From Natronoglomus mannanivorans (GTDB taxonomy: Archaea > Halobacteriota > Halobacteria > Halobacteriales > Natrialbaceae): 64,000 bases of DNA. A program made the translations under genes and the position numbers. The notes below the pieces were generated by a model. The model did no database searches. It saw only the letters and a list, made by a program, of their open reading frames with translations, and was not told the DNA's origin. The DNA lies in the NCBI GenBank assembly GCA_025517485.1, contig JAOPKB010000007.1, positions 1 to 64,000 on the forward strand. Direction: 5' to 3'. Positions 32,872-40,409 of the stretch are shown in pieces; positions within the stretch are counted from its first letter, which is position 1, and every line of letters begins with the position of its first letter.

Positions 32872-34371
32872 TCAGATACTCTCGAAGAGTTCGACGACGT
32901 CGCTGACGCTCACTCGGTCGTTCCCGGTGAAGTCGTAGTACTCCGGATAGTCGGTGACGGCAGGATCGTCGACGTGCTCGAAGAAGACGTTCACGTCCGT
33001 CGTCGTCGTCTGACCGCTCCCGGTGACGTCGTTGTAGCGACCATCCCCGGTCGTGTCTTGGGGCGTGTTGCCGTCGATCGCCGGCGGCTCCTCGGGGTCG
33101 TCGCCGTCGGTCCTCACCGAGACGGTGCTCTCGCTGGACTCGTTCCCAGCATCGTCGACTGCTGTCACGGCGATTTCGTAGGTGGTGTCGGGTGAGAGCC
33201 CCGAAACCGTGGTGCTCGTCGTATCCGAAGCGAGTTGCTCGCCGTCTTCTAGTCCGTCGACGGAGACGACGTAGTGGTCGACCTCGACCTCGGCCTCGGT
33301 CTCACCGTCACTCGAGGCGTCCCACATGACCGAAACCGACGTCTCCGTTCGGCTTGTTACCTCGAGATTCGAGGGGGCGGTCGGTGTCGTCTCGACGGGA
33401 TCTTCGGTGAACTCGCTGTCGACGCCGGTCGTGGCGGTCTCTCCGTTCAGCCGGACGTCGAAGTCGTGGACAGTCGTTCGCCCCTCGCTGTGATCCCAGG
33501 TCTCGTTTCCGATCTCGATGCCGGTCATCCAGCGGTCCGGCGGGAAGCCGTCCGGATCGTCGTCGTACTCGTCGAGGTAGTCGAGAATCGAGCGCAGATC
33601 GACGTTGCTCGGCACCTCGTTGGCGGCGAGTTTGAAGATGTGAAAGCTCCACTCCAGGCGGTCGGTGACGTGTTCCCAGTGATCGATGACGTTCCCGTAG
33701 CTGTCCGTAATCGCCCCGTCTTCGATCGATTCTCCCTTCGTGTGGCTGTCGCTCTTCTCGAGGATCAGCATAATCTCGTGTGTCGGATCGCCGCCGCCGA
33801 TCGGCGGCTGGGTGTCGGTGTACCACCACTCGAGAGCTAGATTCCACTCCTCGCCGGAGGCGCCGTTGTCGATATCCAGGTCGACAGCCAGTTCGTCGAC
33901 GTCACCGATCTGCGTCGGAAACAGGTGTGTCTGTGACGAGGACGACCAGGGCTTGTTACCGATCAGGACCTCCGGATAGTCGGGGCAATCCTCGGGACAG
34001 GCGTCGGTCTCTCCGCGTTCCCACTCCCAGCCGTAACTCCCGTCGTCGTTGCGAAACACGCACATGTGGGGCTCCTGTGGTACTTGCGAGGTACTCCAGT
34101 CGTTGTTGATCAGGACGCCGTTTCCGTCACCGACAGTGAGGTGGTCGGTGGAGCCACACCGTTCCTCGACGACGGTCTGGCCGGCGACGGTTCCACTGCT
34201 GGCACCGGCACCGACACCGAACGCGAGTGCACTCGCGCTCCCAACGGCTGTGGCTTTCAGCAGCCGCCGACGGGACACGGTTCGCGCCCGGCCACGCTCG
34301 CCGTTCGGATTCGTTTCGTTCTCGGTCGTCGGTGCTGTACGTCGGTCAGACTGCTGGTGCTGTTCGTTCAT
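32872..34371 (-). CDS. secreted GH12-type glucanase with Fn3 and dockerin-like modules
   Basis: 499 aa from the ATG at 34371. A Thr/Asn-rich N-terminal tail precedes a Tat signal (VSRRRLLKATAVGSAS). The catalytic domain (about 65-320) has GH12 features: FRNDDGSYGWEWERG, a Trp-rich EEWNLALEWWYTD, a nucleophile-type HEIMLIL motif and a putative acid/base Glu in MTGIEIGNETW. This suggests endoglucanase or xyloglucanase activity outside the cell. A fibronectin type III domain (about 330-425) follows, then the dockerin-like module (DTTGDGRYND and DFTGNDRVSVSD). The second loop has lost one Asp/Gly compared with its paralogues. Tandem with a second GH12 gene, 115 bases apart. Confidence 0.82.
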   Translation of the reverse strand: MNEQHQQSDRRTAPTTENETNPNGERGRARTVSRRRLLKATAVGSASALAFGVGAGASSGTVAGQTVVEERCGSTDHLTVGDGNGVLINNDWSTSQVPQEPHMCVFRNDDGSYGWEWERGETDACPEDCPDYPEVLIGNKPWSSSSQTHLFPTQIGDVDELAVDLDIDNGASGEEWNLALEWWYTDTQPPIGGGDPTHEIMLILEKSDSHTKGESIEDGAITDSYGNVIDHWEHVTDRLEWSFHIFKLAANEVPSNVDLRSILDYLDEYDDDPDGFPPDRWMTGIEIGNETWDHSEGRTTVHDFDVRLNGETATTGVDSEFTEDPVETTPTAPSNLEVTSRTETSVSVMWDASSDGETEAEVEVDHYVVSVDGLEDGEQLASDTTSTTVSGLSPDTTYEIAVTAVDDAGNESSESTVSVRTDGDDPEEPPAIDGNTPQDTTGDGRYNDVTGSGQTTTTDVNVFFEHVDDPAVTDYPEYYDFTGNDRVSVSDVVELFESI

Positions 34372-34486
34372 CGTTGTCTCGTCATTGGCACTCTCTGATA
34401 GGCGGTCGGGCCGGTCGACGACACGACCGCCACACCCGCCTCCATCGACTCGCGAAGCGATCGTTCCGTATCGAGTCACTCAGCGT

Positions 34487-35860
34487 TCAGATCGATTCGA
34501 AGAGTTCGACGACGTCGGTGACACTCACCTGCCCGTTGCCGTCGAAGTCGTAGTACTGCGGGTAGTCGGCGACGTCCGGGTTGTCCACGTTCTCGAAGAA
34601 GACGTTCACGTCCGTCGTCGTCGTCTGCCCGCTGCCGGTGAAGTCGTTGTGCAGTCCGTCACCGGTCGTGTCCGCGGGCTGGGTGCCGTCGATCGACGGT
34701 GGCCCATCCGGATCGTCGCCAGCGTCGGTGTTCACTGTCGTCGTCACCACGTCCGACGCGTCGCCGTTGGCGACCGCAGCGATCCCGATTTCGTAGCTCG
34801 TGTCGGGACTGAGCCCCGTGATCGTCGCCGTCGTCGACGAGGTCTCTTCCTCGAGGGTGCCGTCGAGATAGATGCGGTAGGCGTCGGCTTCGGCGACTGA
34901 ATCCCAGCCAATTTCGATGCTCGTTTCGGTGACCTCGTTGGTCCACTGATTGGCCGGCGCCGTGGGTGTGGTGGGCCCGCCGGAACCGGCGTCGCTGCCG
35001 CTGGTGTAGGTCGTCCCGTTGATCGTCACGTCGAACTGGTTGTACGTGACATCGCCCTGGGTCCCAGCCCAGTACTCGTTCCCGAGTTCGATCCCGGAGA
35101 GCAACAAGTCCTCGCTGACACCCTGTCGGTCCGTCATGAACTCGAGGATGGGTTTAAGATCGACCCGGCCCGTGGTCGATGGCTCGGCGAGTCGGAAGAC
35201 GTGGAAGTCGGCGTCGGTTCCGCCGCCGGGTCTCGCCCAGTAATCGATCGAGTTCCCGAACTGGTCGGTAAACACGTCGTGCTCGATGACGCCGCCGTGG
35301 CTGTGGTTCTCCGAGTCGAGCACCAGCATGATCTCGTGTGTGTCCGGCGCGTTCTCCGGATCCGGCTGACCGTCCATCAGCCACCACTCTTCGGCCAGGT
35401 TCCACTCCCCGCCCGAGATGTTCACGTCGACGTCGAACTCCATCACCAGTTCGTCGACATCGCCGCGTTCGATGGGGAACTCCGGCACACCGGTGTCTTC
35501 ACCCCACGGTCTGGTCCCGAGGAACACCTGCGGATAGTTGATCCCGCTGCCGACTGCGGTGAAGTCGTATCCGTAACTCCCGTCGTCGTTGCGCCAGATA
35601 CACTGCTCCGAGTCTTCCATCCCCCACTTGTTGTTGAAGAGGATGAAATCGCCACCGCCGACCTCGATTTCGTCCCAGAGCTCGCACGCCTCGGCGTCCT
35701 GTCCGGCTGCGAGCCCGCTCGCACCGAGTGCGAGGGCACTCACACCTGTAGCGGCACTCGTCCGAAGGAAGCCTCGCCGTGATAGCGGGACTGTCCGGTC
35801 GCTCTTGTCGGTCGTTTTCGTCTCTGTGCTCTGTTCTGACTCTCGATTGCTCCCGTTCAT
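34487..35860 (-). CDS. secreted GH12-type glucanase with Fn3 and dockerin-like modules, paralogue
   Basis: 457 aa from the ATG at 35860. Tat signal LSRRGFLRTSAATGVSA. The GH12-like domain (about 50-285) has IWRNDDGSYGYDFT, GGEWNLAEEWWLMDG, HEIMLVL (nucleophile Glu) and LLSGIELGNEYWAGTQG (putative acid/base Glu). A fibronectin type III domain (about 300-385, NEVTETSIEIGWDSVAE) and the dockerin-like module with intact loops DTTGDGLHND and DFDGNGQVSVTD follow. The last 190 bases are almost identical to the end of the pectate lyase gene at 17.0 kb, so the module has been copied or converted. Presumed to attack beta-glucan or xyloglucan. Upstream of, and in the same direction as, the other GH12 gene. 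Confidence 0.82.
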   Translation of the reverse strand: MNGSNRESEQSTETKTTDKSDRTVPLSRRGFLRTSAATGVSALALGASGLAAGQDAEACELWDEIEVGGGDFILFNNKWGMEDSEQCIWRNDDGSYGYDFTAVGSGINYPQVFLGTRPWGEDTGVPEFPIERGDVDELVMEFDVDVNISGGEWNLAEEWWLMDGQPDPENAPDTHEIMLVLDSENHSHGGVIEHDVFTDQFGNSIDYWARPGGGTDADFHVFRLAEPSTTGRVDLKPILEFMTDRQGVSEDLLLSGIELGNEYWAGTQGDVTYNQFDVTINGTTYTSGSDAGSGGPTTPTAPANQWTNEVTETSIEIGWDSVAEADAYRIYLDGTLEEETSSTTATITGLSPDTSYEIGIAAVANGDASDVVTTTVNTDAGDDPDGPPSIDGTQPADTTGDGLHNDFTGSGQTTTTDVNVFFENVDNPDVADYPQYYDFDGNGQVSVTDVVELFESI

Positions 35861-36383
35861 AGCTGATCGTCCGAGTTCCACTTCGTCAGTGTTGGACTAC
35901 CTTAATCATTATTTGCTACCTCATAAATAGAATTTGGAGCGCATTTGATTTTTCCACCACTGAAAATATATTCTTCCGGGACTGCGCTGAGACTCGAGTC
36001 GATGGAACTCGTTCTCGAAACCACGGTTTCGGGTCTGAGCCCGTACGCGACCGACTCGAGCACTGGCGTGGAAGGCTGACGGGGCCGTGGCGACCTTTCC
36101 GAGTAGGTGGTTACCCTCCCGTCGCGACGGACGAACCGACAACTGTGTCCCCCAACTGCCCACACGTGTTGCCCTCGAGGTATGAACGACGCTCGATGGG
36201 CCAGACTCGAGCGAGCGTCGGGTTACTTCGAACTCTCGGTAGTGCCACGGTCGCCGTCATCGGCTGGCATGTCGAGTCTCAGTAAGTCCGGACACAGATT
36301 CCGTCGCTGGATTCTGACAATCCTGACCAGAAACGGCCGTTTTTTCTCACAAGCGATTCGTACGCCTATTTACACGTACATCT
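35861..36383. other. intergenic, AT-rich at its left side
   Basis: About 520 bases. The left part (35885-35965) is AT-rich and carries the GH12 promoter. The rest shows no gene, RNA or repeat that I can support. Overlapping frames on the minus strand (35902-36165) are not protein-like. Confidence 0.4.
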
Positions 36384-36773
36384 ATGAATCGCCGTACATT
36401 TGCTATCGGATTCCTTTCTACGAGTACTATCGGCGTCTCTGGCTGTACCATCGGTCGACAAGAGTACCGCCCGCTGGTACTCAAGAATAATAGCTCTCGT
36501 GACCACACTGTCGCGGTTGAATTGGGGAGTTCGTATCGAGGTCAACCGGGAAACACGACGTATTTCGCTCAGGAAGTTACGATGGCGAGCGACGAGACGA
36601 CAGAGTACGATGATGCAGTTGCGGTCAGTGATGGTCCACCGCGACAGATGTGGGTTCGTGTCGATATCGACGGCCAACCTTTGACTGACGAGGCGTCCGA
36701 TTTCCCGGACGAAACGATCCACATCGTGATCGACGAGTCCGAGAACGTCACCGTCAGCATTGATTCTCCCTGA
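36384..36773 (+). CDS. small Tat-type lipoprotein, unknown
   Basis: 129 aa. The N-terminus NRRTFAIGFLSTSTIGVSGC is a Tat/lipobox signal with Cys 21 lipidated. The mature part looks like one beta-sandwich (LVLKNNSSRDHTVAVELGSSYRGQ, PPRQMWVRVDIDGQPLTDEASDFPDETIHIVIDESENVTVSI). Codon use is noticeably more AT-rich and less biased than in the neighbours, and transposon-type palindromes follow directly, so it may have been acquired. No family recognised. Confidence 0.7.
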   Translation: MNRRTFAIGFLSTSTIGVSGCTIGRQEYRPLVLKNNSSRDHTVAVELGSSYRGQPGNTTYFAQEVTMASDETTEYDDAVAVSDGPPRQMWVRVDIDGQPLTDEASDFPDETIHIVIDESENVTVSIDSP

Positions 36774-36780
36774 GCGACTG

Positions 36781-36805
36781 GCGCTGTATTGCACAGATAC
36801 AGCGC
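36781..36805 (+). terminator. palindrome downstream of the small lipoprotein gene
   Basis: gcgctgtat / atacagcgc, nine perfect pairs around tgcacag, eight bases after the stop codon. No T-run follows. It is either a 3' stabilising or terminating hairpin, or part of the relic element end just downstream. Confidence 0.45.
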
Positions 36806-36810
36806 GAAAG

Positions 36811-36840
36811 TCCACGACTTTCGTCGTGAGAGGACGTCAG
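36811..36840 (+). repeat. decayed IS200/IS605-type right-end palindrome
   Basis: cacgac / gtcgtg around tttc (36813-36828), followed by agaggacgtca. It resembles the intact end at 8114-8142 (hairpin plus aggatgtca) with a few changes. No transposase gene is near. Confidence 0.5.
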
Positions 36841-37149
36841 ATCTGAGAGGCTACAAGCGAGGGGCAATCTCGCGAATCCGAACGAGCTAATGGGACGAAC
36901 GCTGCACGGATATCGGCCCTGACGACGGCACTTGGTGTACTCGAGGTGTTGTCGCAACTCCTCGAGACTCACGTAGATCACCCCATTTCGAACACGAATT
37001 TCGAAAGACGGCGGCGACCCGGAACCAGTGACTGGTTCGGTTCCGGTTCAAACACCTCCGTTTCCGAATAGGAGAATTGGGTTCTCGACCCGCTCAGGTG
37101 TCCAAGAATGACCGAATACGATTCGGTCACACTTCGGGTTCTTTTCGAG
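36841..37149. other. intergenic, nothing recognised
   Basis: About 310 bases before the tRNA 3' end. No credible gene. It may include the rest of a relic mobile element. Confidence 0.3.
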
Positions 37150-37224
37150 TGGGCCCTAACGGATTCGAACCATTGACCACTCGGTTATGAGCCGAGCGCT
37201 CTAACCAGACTGAGCTAAGGGCCC
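37150..37224 (-). tRNA. tRNA with CAU anticodon (elongator Met or Ile2)
   Basis: A cloverleaf on the minus strand with acceptor GGGCCCT/AGGGCCC and anticodon stem CTCGG/CCGAG around CTCATAA, giving CAU. It is not the initiator type. The acceptor and anticodon stem look tRNA-Ile-like, so it may be the Ile2 tRNA whose C34 becomes agmatidine; elongator Met is the alternative. No encoded CCA and no downstream repeat array. Confidence 0.85.
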
Positions 37225-37317
37225 GCCTGCAATCGGACGAACCCGGGCGTGATAGTTAACGCTTACTCTCCGATTCGCTCGAGAAAAAACGGTAACGGTG
37301 TACAAACGGAACCCGGT

Positions 37318-37452
37318 CTACGCTGCGAGGCCAAGCGTCGACAACTCGTCGTCGTCCAGTTCGGCCTCGAGTTCCGCACGCGTGTGGGACTCGACGATCT
37401 CTTCTCGTTCGTCGGCGGACAGTTCGGTCACGTCTTCGAAGCAGTGGCACAT
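37318..37452 (-). CDS. small acidic protein with CHCF N-terminus
   Basis: 44 aa from the ATG at 37452: starts MCHCFED, then VTELSADEREEIVESHTRAELEAELDDDELSTLGLAA. The body is one acidic helical stretch with a Cys-His-Cys cluster at the very N-terminus that might bind metal. An upstream ATG at 37482 would add ten residues. Similar short proteins starting with MCH are common in haloarchaea, without known function. Confidence 0.6.
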   Translation of the reverse strand: MCHCFEDVTELSADEREEIVESHTRAELEAELDDDELSTLGLAA

Positions 37453-37560
37453 AGCAACAGAAACCACGGTTGCAGACGCCATAAAGCCTGTTAGCACCCG
37501 ATTTCCTGTTGTGTAATAACGTTCTCTCGTTACCAAATCCTGTGAATCGAGATGGGTGTG

Positions 37561-38400
37561 TTAACAATCTTTCACTGATTCGTCGTTGAAGACTGCAGCC
37601 ATTCGTTCGATCCCCTTCGCCTTCCGACGGCTGCGTTCTGCGATCGAAATCTCTTCGACACCGTCGGGAACCTCGCGGTCGTAGCGAGCGTAGTACCCCT
37701 CCGGGACGACCCAGTCGTTGTAGTACTCCGGCCGGTCGTCTCGGATCAGTGTCAACGCGACGTGAGCACCGTGGCCAGCGTTGACGATCGTCTGGTGGTG
37801 TTGACTGGTGATCCGCCCCGCCGCGTACACCCCCTCGCAGTCGGTTCGGCCGTCTCCATCGGTCGGGAGCACCATCACCGGTCCCGGTTCCTCCGGTTCA
37901 CGAGTGACGGGCAGGGACTCGAGACAGTCCGTGTGGGCCCACGAGGCGACGAGCAGGCGGTTGGCACGGTAGCGACTGGGTTCGGTTCCCCCGACGCCAC
38001 CGTCGGTTTCGAGGACGAACGTCCGTTCGCTGGCCGGTTCTCCGCGTTCTGTCGCTGCTTGTCTCGTCCCCTCTGGCTCTCGTCTTTCTTCGCTCCCTTC
38101 GAGCCACACGTTCACGACCGCCTCACGACGGTACCGACAGCCGGCTTCCGTCGCGTGCTCGCGCGCGAGGTCGAGAAACTGAGCCGGCTGGATTCCCAGC
38201 GGAAAGCCGAGGTAGTTCTCGAGGTGGGCCGACTTCAGCAAGGAGGAGCGTTCGTGTTCGAAGAGGACGGTCTCGAGGCCCGCCCGTGCGGTGAAGACGC
38301 CGGCCGAGCAGCCGGCAGGACCACCGCCGACGATGGCGACGTCGGCGGGTGATTCGGTCGTCGATGCAGTCGTCTTCGCTGTCGTCTGTTCTGGTGTCAT
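37561..38400 (-). CDS. FAD-dependent oxidoreductase, thioredoxin-reductase-like fold
   Basis: 279 aa. The FAD-binding motif is ADVAIVGGGPAGCSAGVFTARAGLETVLFE (GxGxxG), and the second FAD contact is CEGVYAAGRITSQHHQTIVNAGHGAHVA. The redox CxxC of thioredoxin reductases is absent, and the central NAD(P) domain is short and of unusual composition. The C-terminal 70 residues are a haloarchaeal extension (YYNDWVVPEGYYARYDREVPDG). Its ATG overlaps the methyltransferase stop (ATGA), so it is the last gene of a tightly coupled three-gene operon. The substrate is unknown. Confidence 0.82.
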   Translation of the reverse strand: MTPEQTTAKTTASTTESPADVAIVGGGPAGCSAGVFTARAGLETVLFEHERSSLLKSAHLENYLGFPLGIQPAQFLDLAREHATEAGCRYRREAVVNVWLEGSEERREPEGTRQAATERGEPASERTFVLETDGGVGGTEPSRYRANRLLVASWAHTDCLESLPVTREPEEPGPVMVLPTDGDGRTDCEGVYAAGRITSQHHQTIVNAGHGAHVALTLIRDDRPEYYNDWVVPEGYYARYDREVPDGVEEISIAERSRRKAKGIERMAAVFNDESVKDC

Positions 38401-39350
38401 CTGGTGTGTTCTGTCTCCAATTCCGGTCGGTGCCAACAGAGGATGCCCGCCGGGATTTCGTAGCGGTATCGCCAGCGATCGTCGGTACTGGTACCGTCGT
38501 CGCTCGTCTCATACGTCTGCTCTTCTCTCTCGACCCGCTCGAGATCGGGCTCGAGTCGGGCGACGAGTTCGGTCACCGTCGCATCGTCCACGTCGGATCC
38601 CACGAGTCCTCGAGCGATCGCTTCGGGTGATACGTCGATGTGCTCGCGAACCGCAGGCTCGACGCTGTAATCGGCGTGTACGTCGAGTTCTTCGAGGACG
38701 CCAGCCAGGAGGAGCACGCGTGATGCCTGCCCTGTCCGTTCTTCACCCCGGATCTCGGCGAGGTGGCGTGAGTGGGGCGGGACCGCGCCGAGCCCGTCGA
38801 CGACGACCAGTGTCTTCCGGGTCGCCGTAACGAGCGCCTCGAGTGCGCGTGCGACCTCACGCTGGGAGTACATCGTCCACGCCGTCACGACCACGTCGTG
38901 GGGGGCGACGTCGACGGTCGGCCAGCGGCCGGAGACGGTGTCGACGTTCGTGATGTCTGCAGCCTCCAGCCTCTCCCGGAGCTGATCGAGCATCGCCTGA
39001 GAGTAGTCGACGGCGGTCACCCGATCGACCAGTGGCGCGATCTCGACGGTGTAGCGGCCGGTTCCGGGACCGAGTTCGAGGACCGAATCGTCTTCGCTCA
39101 CGGCCGACCGAATCGTCTCGAGTGCTTCCGGTTCCGGACTCGAACCGGACCCGTCCGGAAAGCGTTCGCCGTAGCTGTCGGCGTGCTCGCGCCAGTAGGC
39201 ACGGTCCTCGTCGGGTGTCCAGCAGTCGAGAGCGCCGGTGTCAGCGAGTCTCTCCCAGGTGGCAGCGAAGTCGATGGCCGCGGTTCGGGTCGCGTCGTCA
39301 CCGCCGCGGTCTCGCTCTTGTTCTCGTTGACACTCGAGTCCAGTCGCCAC
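38397..39350 (-). CDS. class I SAM-dependent methyltransferase
   Basis: 317 aa from the GTG at 39350, two bases after the stop of the upstream small gene, which suggests translational coupling. The SAM-binding motif I is VLELGPGTGRYTVEIA, preceded by the family lead-in YWREHADSYGERFP; motif post-I is VTAVDYSQAMLDQLRERL. The C-terminal half carries a variable substrate domain with EEQTYETSDDGTSTDDRWRYRYEIPAGILCWHRP. A GTG at 39389 is the alternative start. Middle gene of the operon. The substrate cannot be inferred. Confidence 0.82.
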   Translation of the reverse strand: MATGLECQREQERDRGGDDATRTAAIDFAATWERLADTGALDCWTPDEDRAYWREHADSYGERFPDGSGSSPEPEALETIRSAVSEDDSVLELGPGTGRYTVEIAPLVDRVTAVDYSQAMLDQLRERLEAADITNVDTVSGRWPTVDVAPHDVVVTAWTMYSQREVARALEALVTATRKTLVVVDGLGAVPPHSRHLAEIRGEERTGQASRVLLLAGVLEELDVHADYSVEPAVREHIDVSPEAIARGLVGSDVDDATVTELVARLEPDLERVEREEQTYETSDDGTSTDDRWRYRYEIPAGILCWHRPELETEHTR

Positions 39351-39352
39351 GA

Positions 39353-39634
39353 TCAGGCACCTCCCGGTCTGCGCCGCGAGAACCGACACCAGTTGATCCG
39401 CGTGTCGATCGGATGGATCTCGACGCCGCTGTCCGCGTGACGAGCGAGCGTGGACTCGCCAGCAGATAGCGACGGGGCGATGCCAGCTTCCACGACGCGT
39501 CGCTGACTCTCGTCGAACTCGCCGCCCTCCTCGAGTGAGCCAACTCGATCTCCATTACCGAAACGGTCGATGAAGCGCTCGAGGCCGTCGGGAACGCTTC
39601 CCAGTGCGGTTCGCCGATCACGTCGGTTGTACAT
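39353..39634 (-). CDS. small protein opening a methyltransferase/oxidoreductase operon
   Basis: 93 aa, not recognised. No signal or membrane segment. The middle is acidic (RVGSLEEGGEFDESQRRVVEAG) and the C-terminus is basic with a single Cys (DTRINWCRFSRRRPGGA). It heads an operon in which the next two genes follow with two-base spacing and a four-base overlap. Its upstream region is very AT-rich and shares a 13-base motif with the nikR/cobW promoter, suggesting metal control. It could be a regulator, a metal-binding protein or a precursor peptide; none is proven. Confidence 0.55.
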   Translation of the reverse strand: MYNRRDRRTALGSVPDGLERFIDRFGNGDRVGSLEEGGEFDESQRRVVEAGIAPSLSAGESTLARHADSGVEIHPIDTRINWCRFSRRRPGGA

Positions 39635-39710
39635 CTGTTATTAACTGGGCCCTCTTCGATAATAGTTGTTACTATCTCACACAAGATATTATTACTATTA
39701 TAGATGGGAG
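39635..39710 (-). promoter_or_regulatory. AT-rich promoter with imperfect palindrome, shared motif
   Basis: gataatag ... ctatc (39658-39676) is a near-palindrome. Its minus-strand reading contains TAACAACTATTAT (39659-39671), which recurs exactly at 43016-43028 in front of nikR. Further ttattac/attatta tracts lie to the right. Probable operator for a shared regulator, NikR being the nearest candidate. Confidence 0.55.
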
Positions 39711-39750
39711 CTCGTTCGAGACGGGACGAGAACGAGCCGTCTCGGTTCGT

Positions 39751-40362
39751 CTACTTCGACTGATACGCCGAGAGCGTCTGATCGGTCGCGTCGGTCCGAT
39801 GGCTCGTCGCCAGTCCCGCGAGGTGCGGTGCTTCGGGGACGATGAGTCGTTCGCAGGCCGTTCGGACCGCGTTCGTACTCCCGGGCAGACAGAACACCGG
39901 CGTATTCGCGGCGATTCCTGCCGTCGCTCTGGAGGCCATCGCCCGCGTCCCGACTTCCTCCCACGAGAGCGACCGGAAGAGTTCGCCGAAGCCTGGGAGT
40001 TCGCGTTCGAACAGCGCCGAGGTCGCCTCCGGCGAGACGTCGTCCGCGGTGACGCCCGTTCCACCGGTTGTGACGACGACGTCGATCTCTCGCCGAGCGA
40101 CGAGACTCCGGACCGCTGTACGGATCGCTCCATAATCGTCCCGGACGAGTTCGCGGGCCTGTACTTCGTGGCCCGCGTCTTCGAAAATCTCCTGGATGGT
40201 GTCGCCGCCGGGGTCCTCGGGATCTCTCTCACTGGCTCGAGACGTCGAGACGGTGACGATGCCGACGTAGAGCGGATCGATAATATCGTGGCCGTGGTCG
40301 TCGGTGGTCCGCCGGTCGCCTGCATCGCTCGGTGTCTCAGTATCGGTGTCGTCTGTGGACAT
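39751..40362 (-). CDS. moaB: molybdenum cofactor biosynthesis protein MoaB/MogA family
   Basis: 203 aa from the ATG at 40362. Family core: VGIVTVSTSR, then DVVVTTGGTGVTADDVSPEAT, then PGFGELFRSLSWEEVGTRAMASRATAG and FCLPGSTNAVRTACERLI. It adenylylates molybdopterin before metal insertion, or fills an equivalent role. The N-terminal 30 residues are a disordered acidic tail. It follows the two cobW genes on the same strand (47 bases from the nearer), so the operon may be cobW-cobW-moaB under the control region shared with nikR. Confidence 0.9.
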   Translation of the reverse strand: MSTDDTDTETPSDAGDRRTTDDHGHDIIDPLYVGIVTVSTSRASERDPEDPGGDTIQEIFEDAGHEVQARELVRDDYGAIRTAVRSLVARREIDVVVTTGGTGVTADDVSPEATSALFERELPGFGELFRSLSWEEVGTRAMASRATAGIAANTPVFCLPGSTNAVRTACERLIVPEAPHLAGLATSHRTDATDQTLSAYQSK

Positions 40363-40409
40363 GACTCTCCCTCGTCGCTCGAGAGTGAAATAGCTCCCCG
40401 ACCGTCGGT

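Noticed and set aside
36366..36815. 149-codon minus-strand frame over the small lipoprotein
   Set aside because: Basic, Ser/Arg-rich product; the plus-strand frame has a clear lipoprotein signal.
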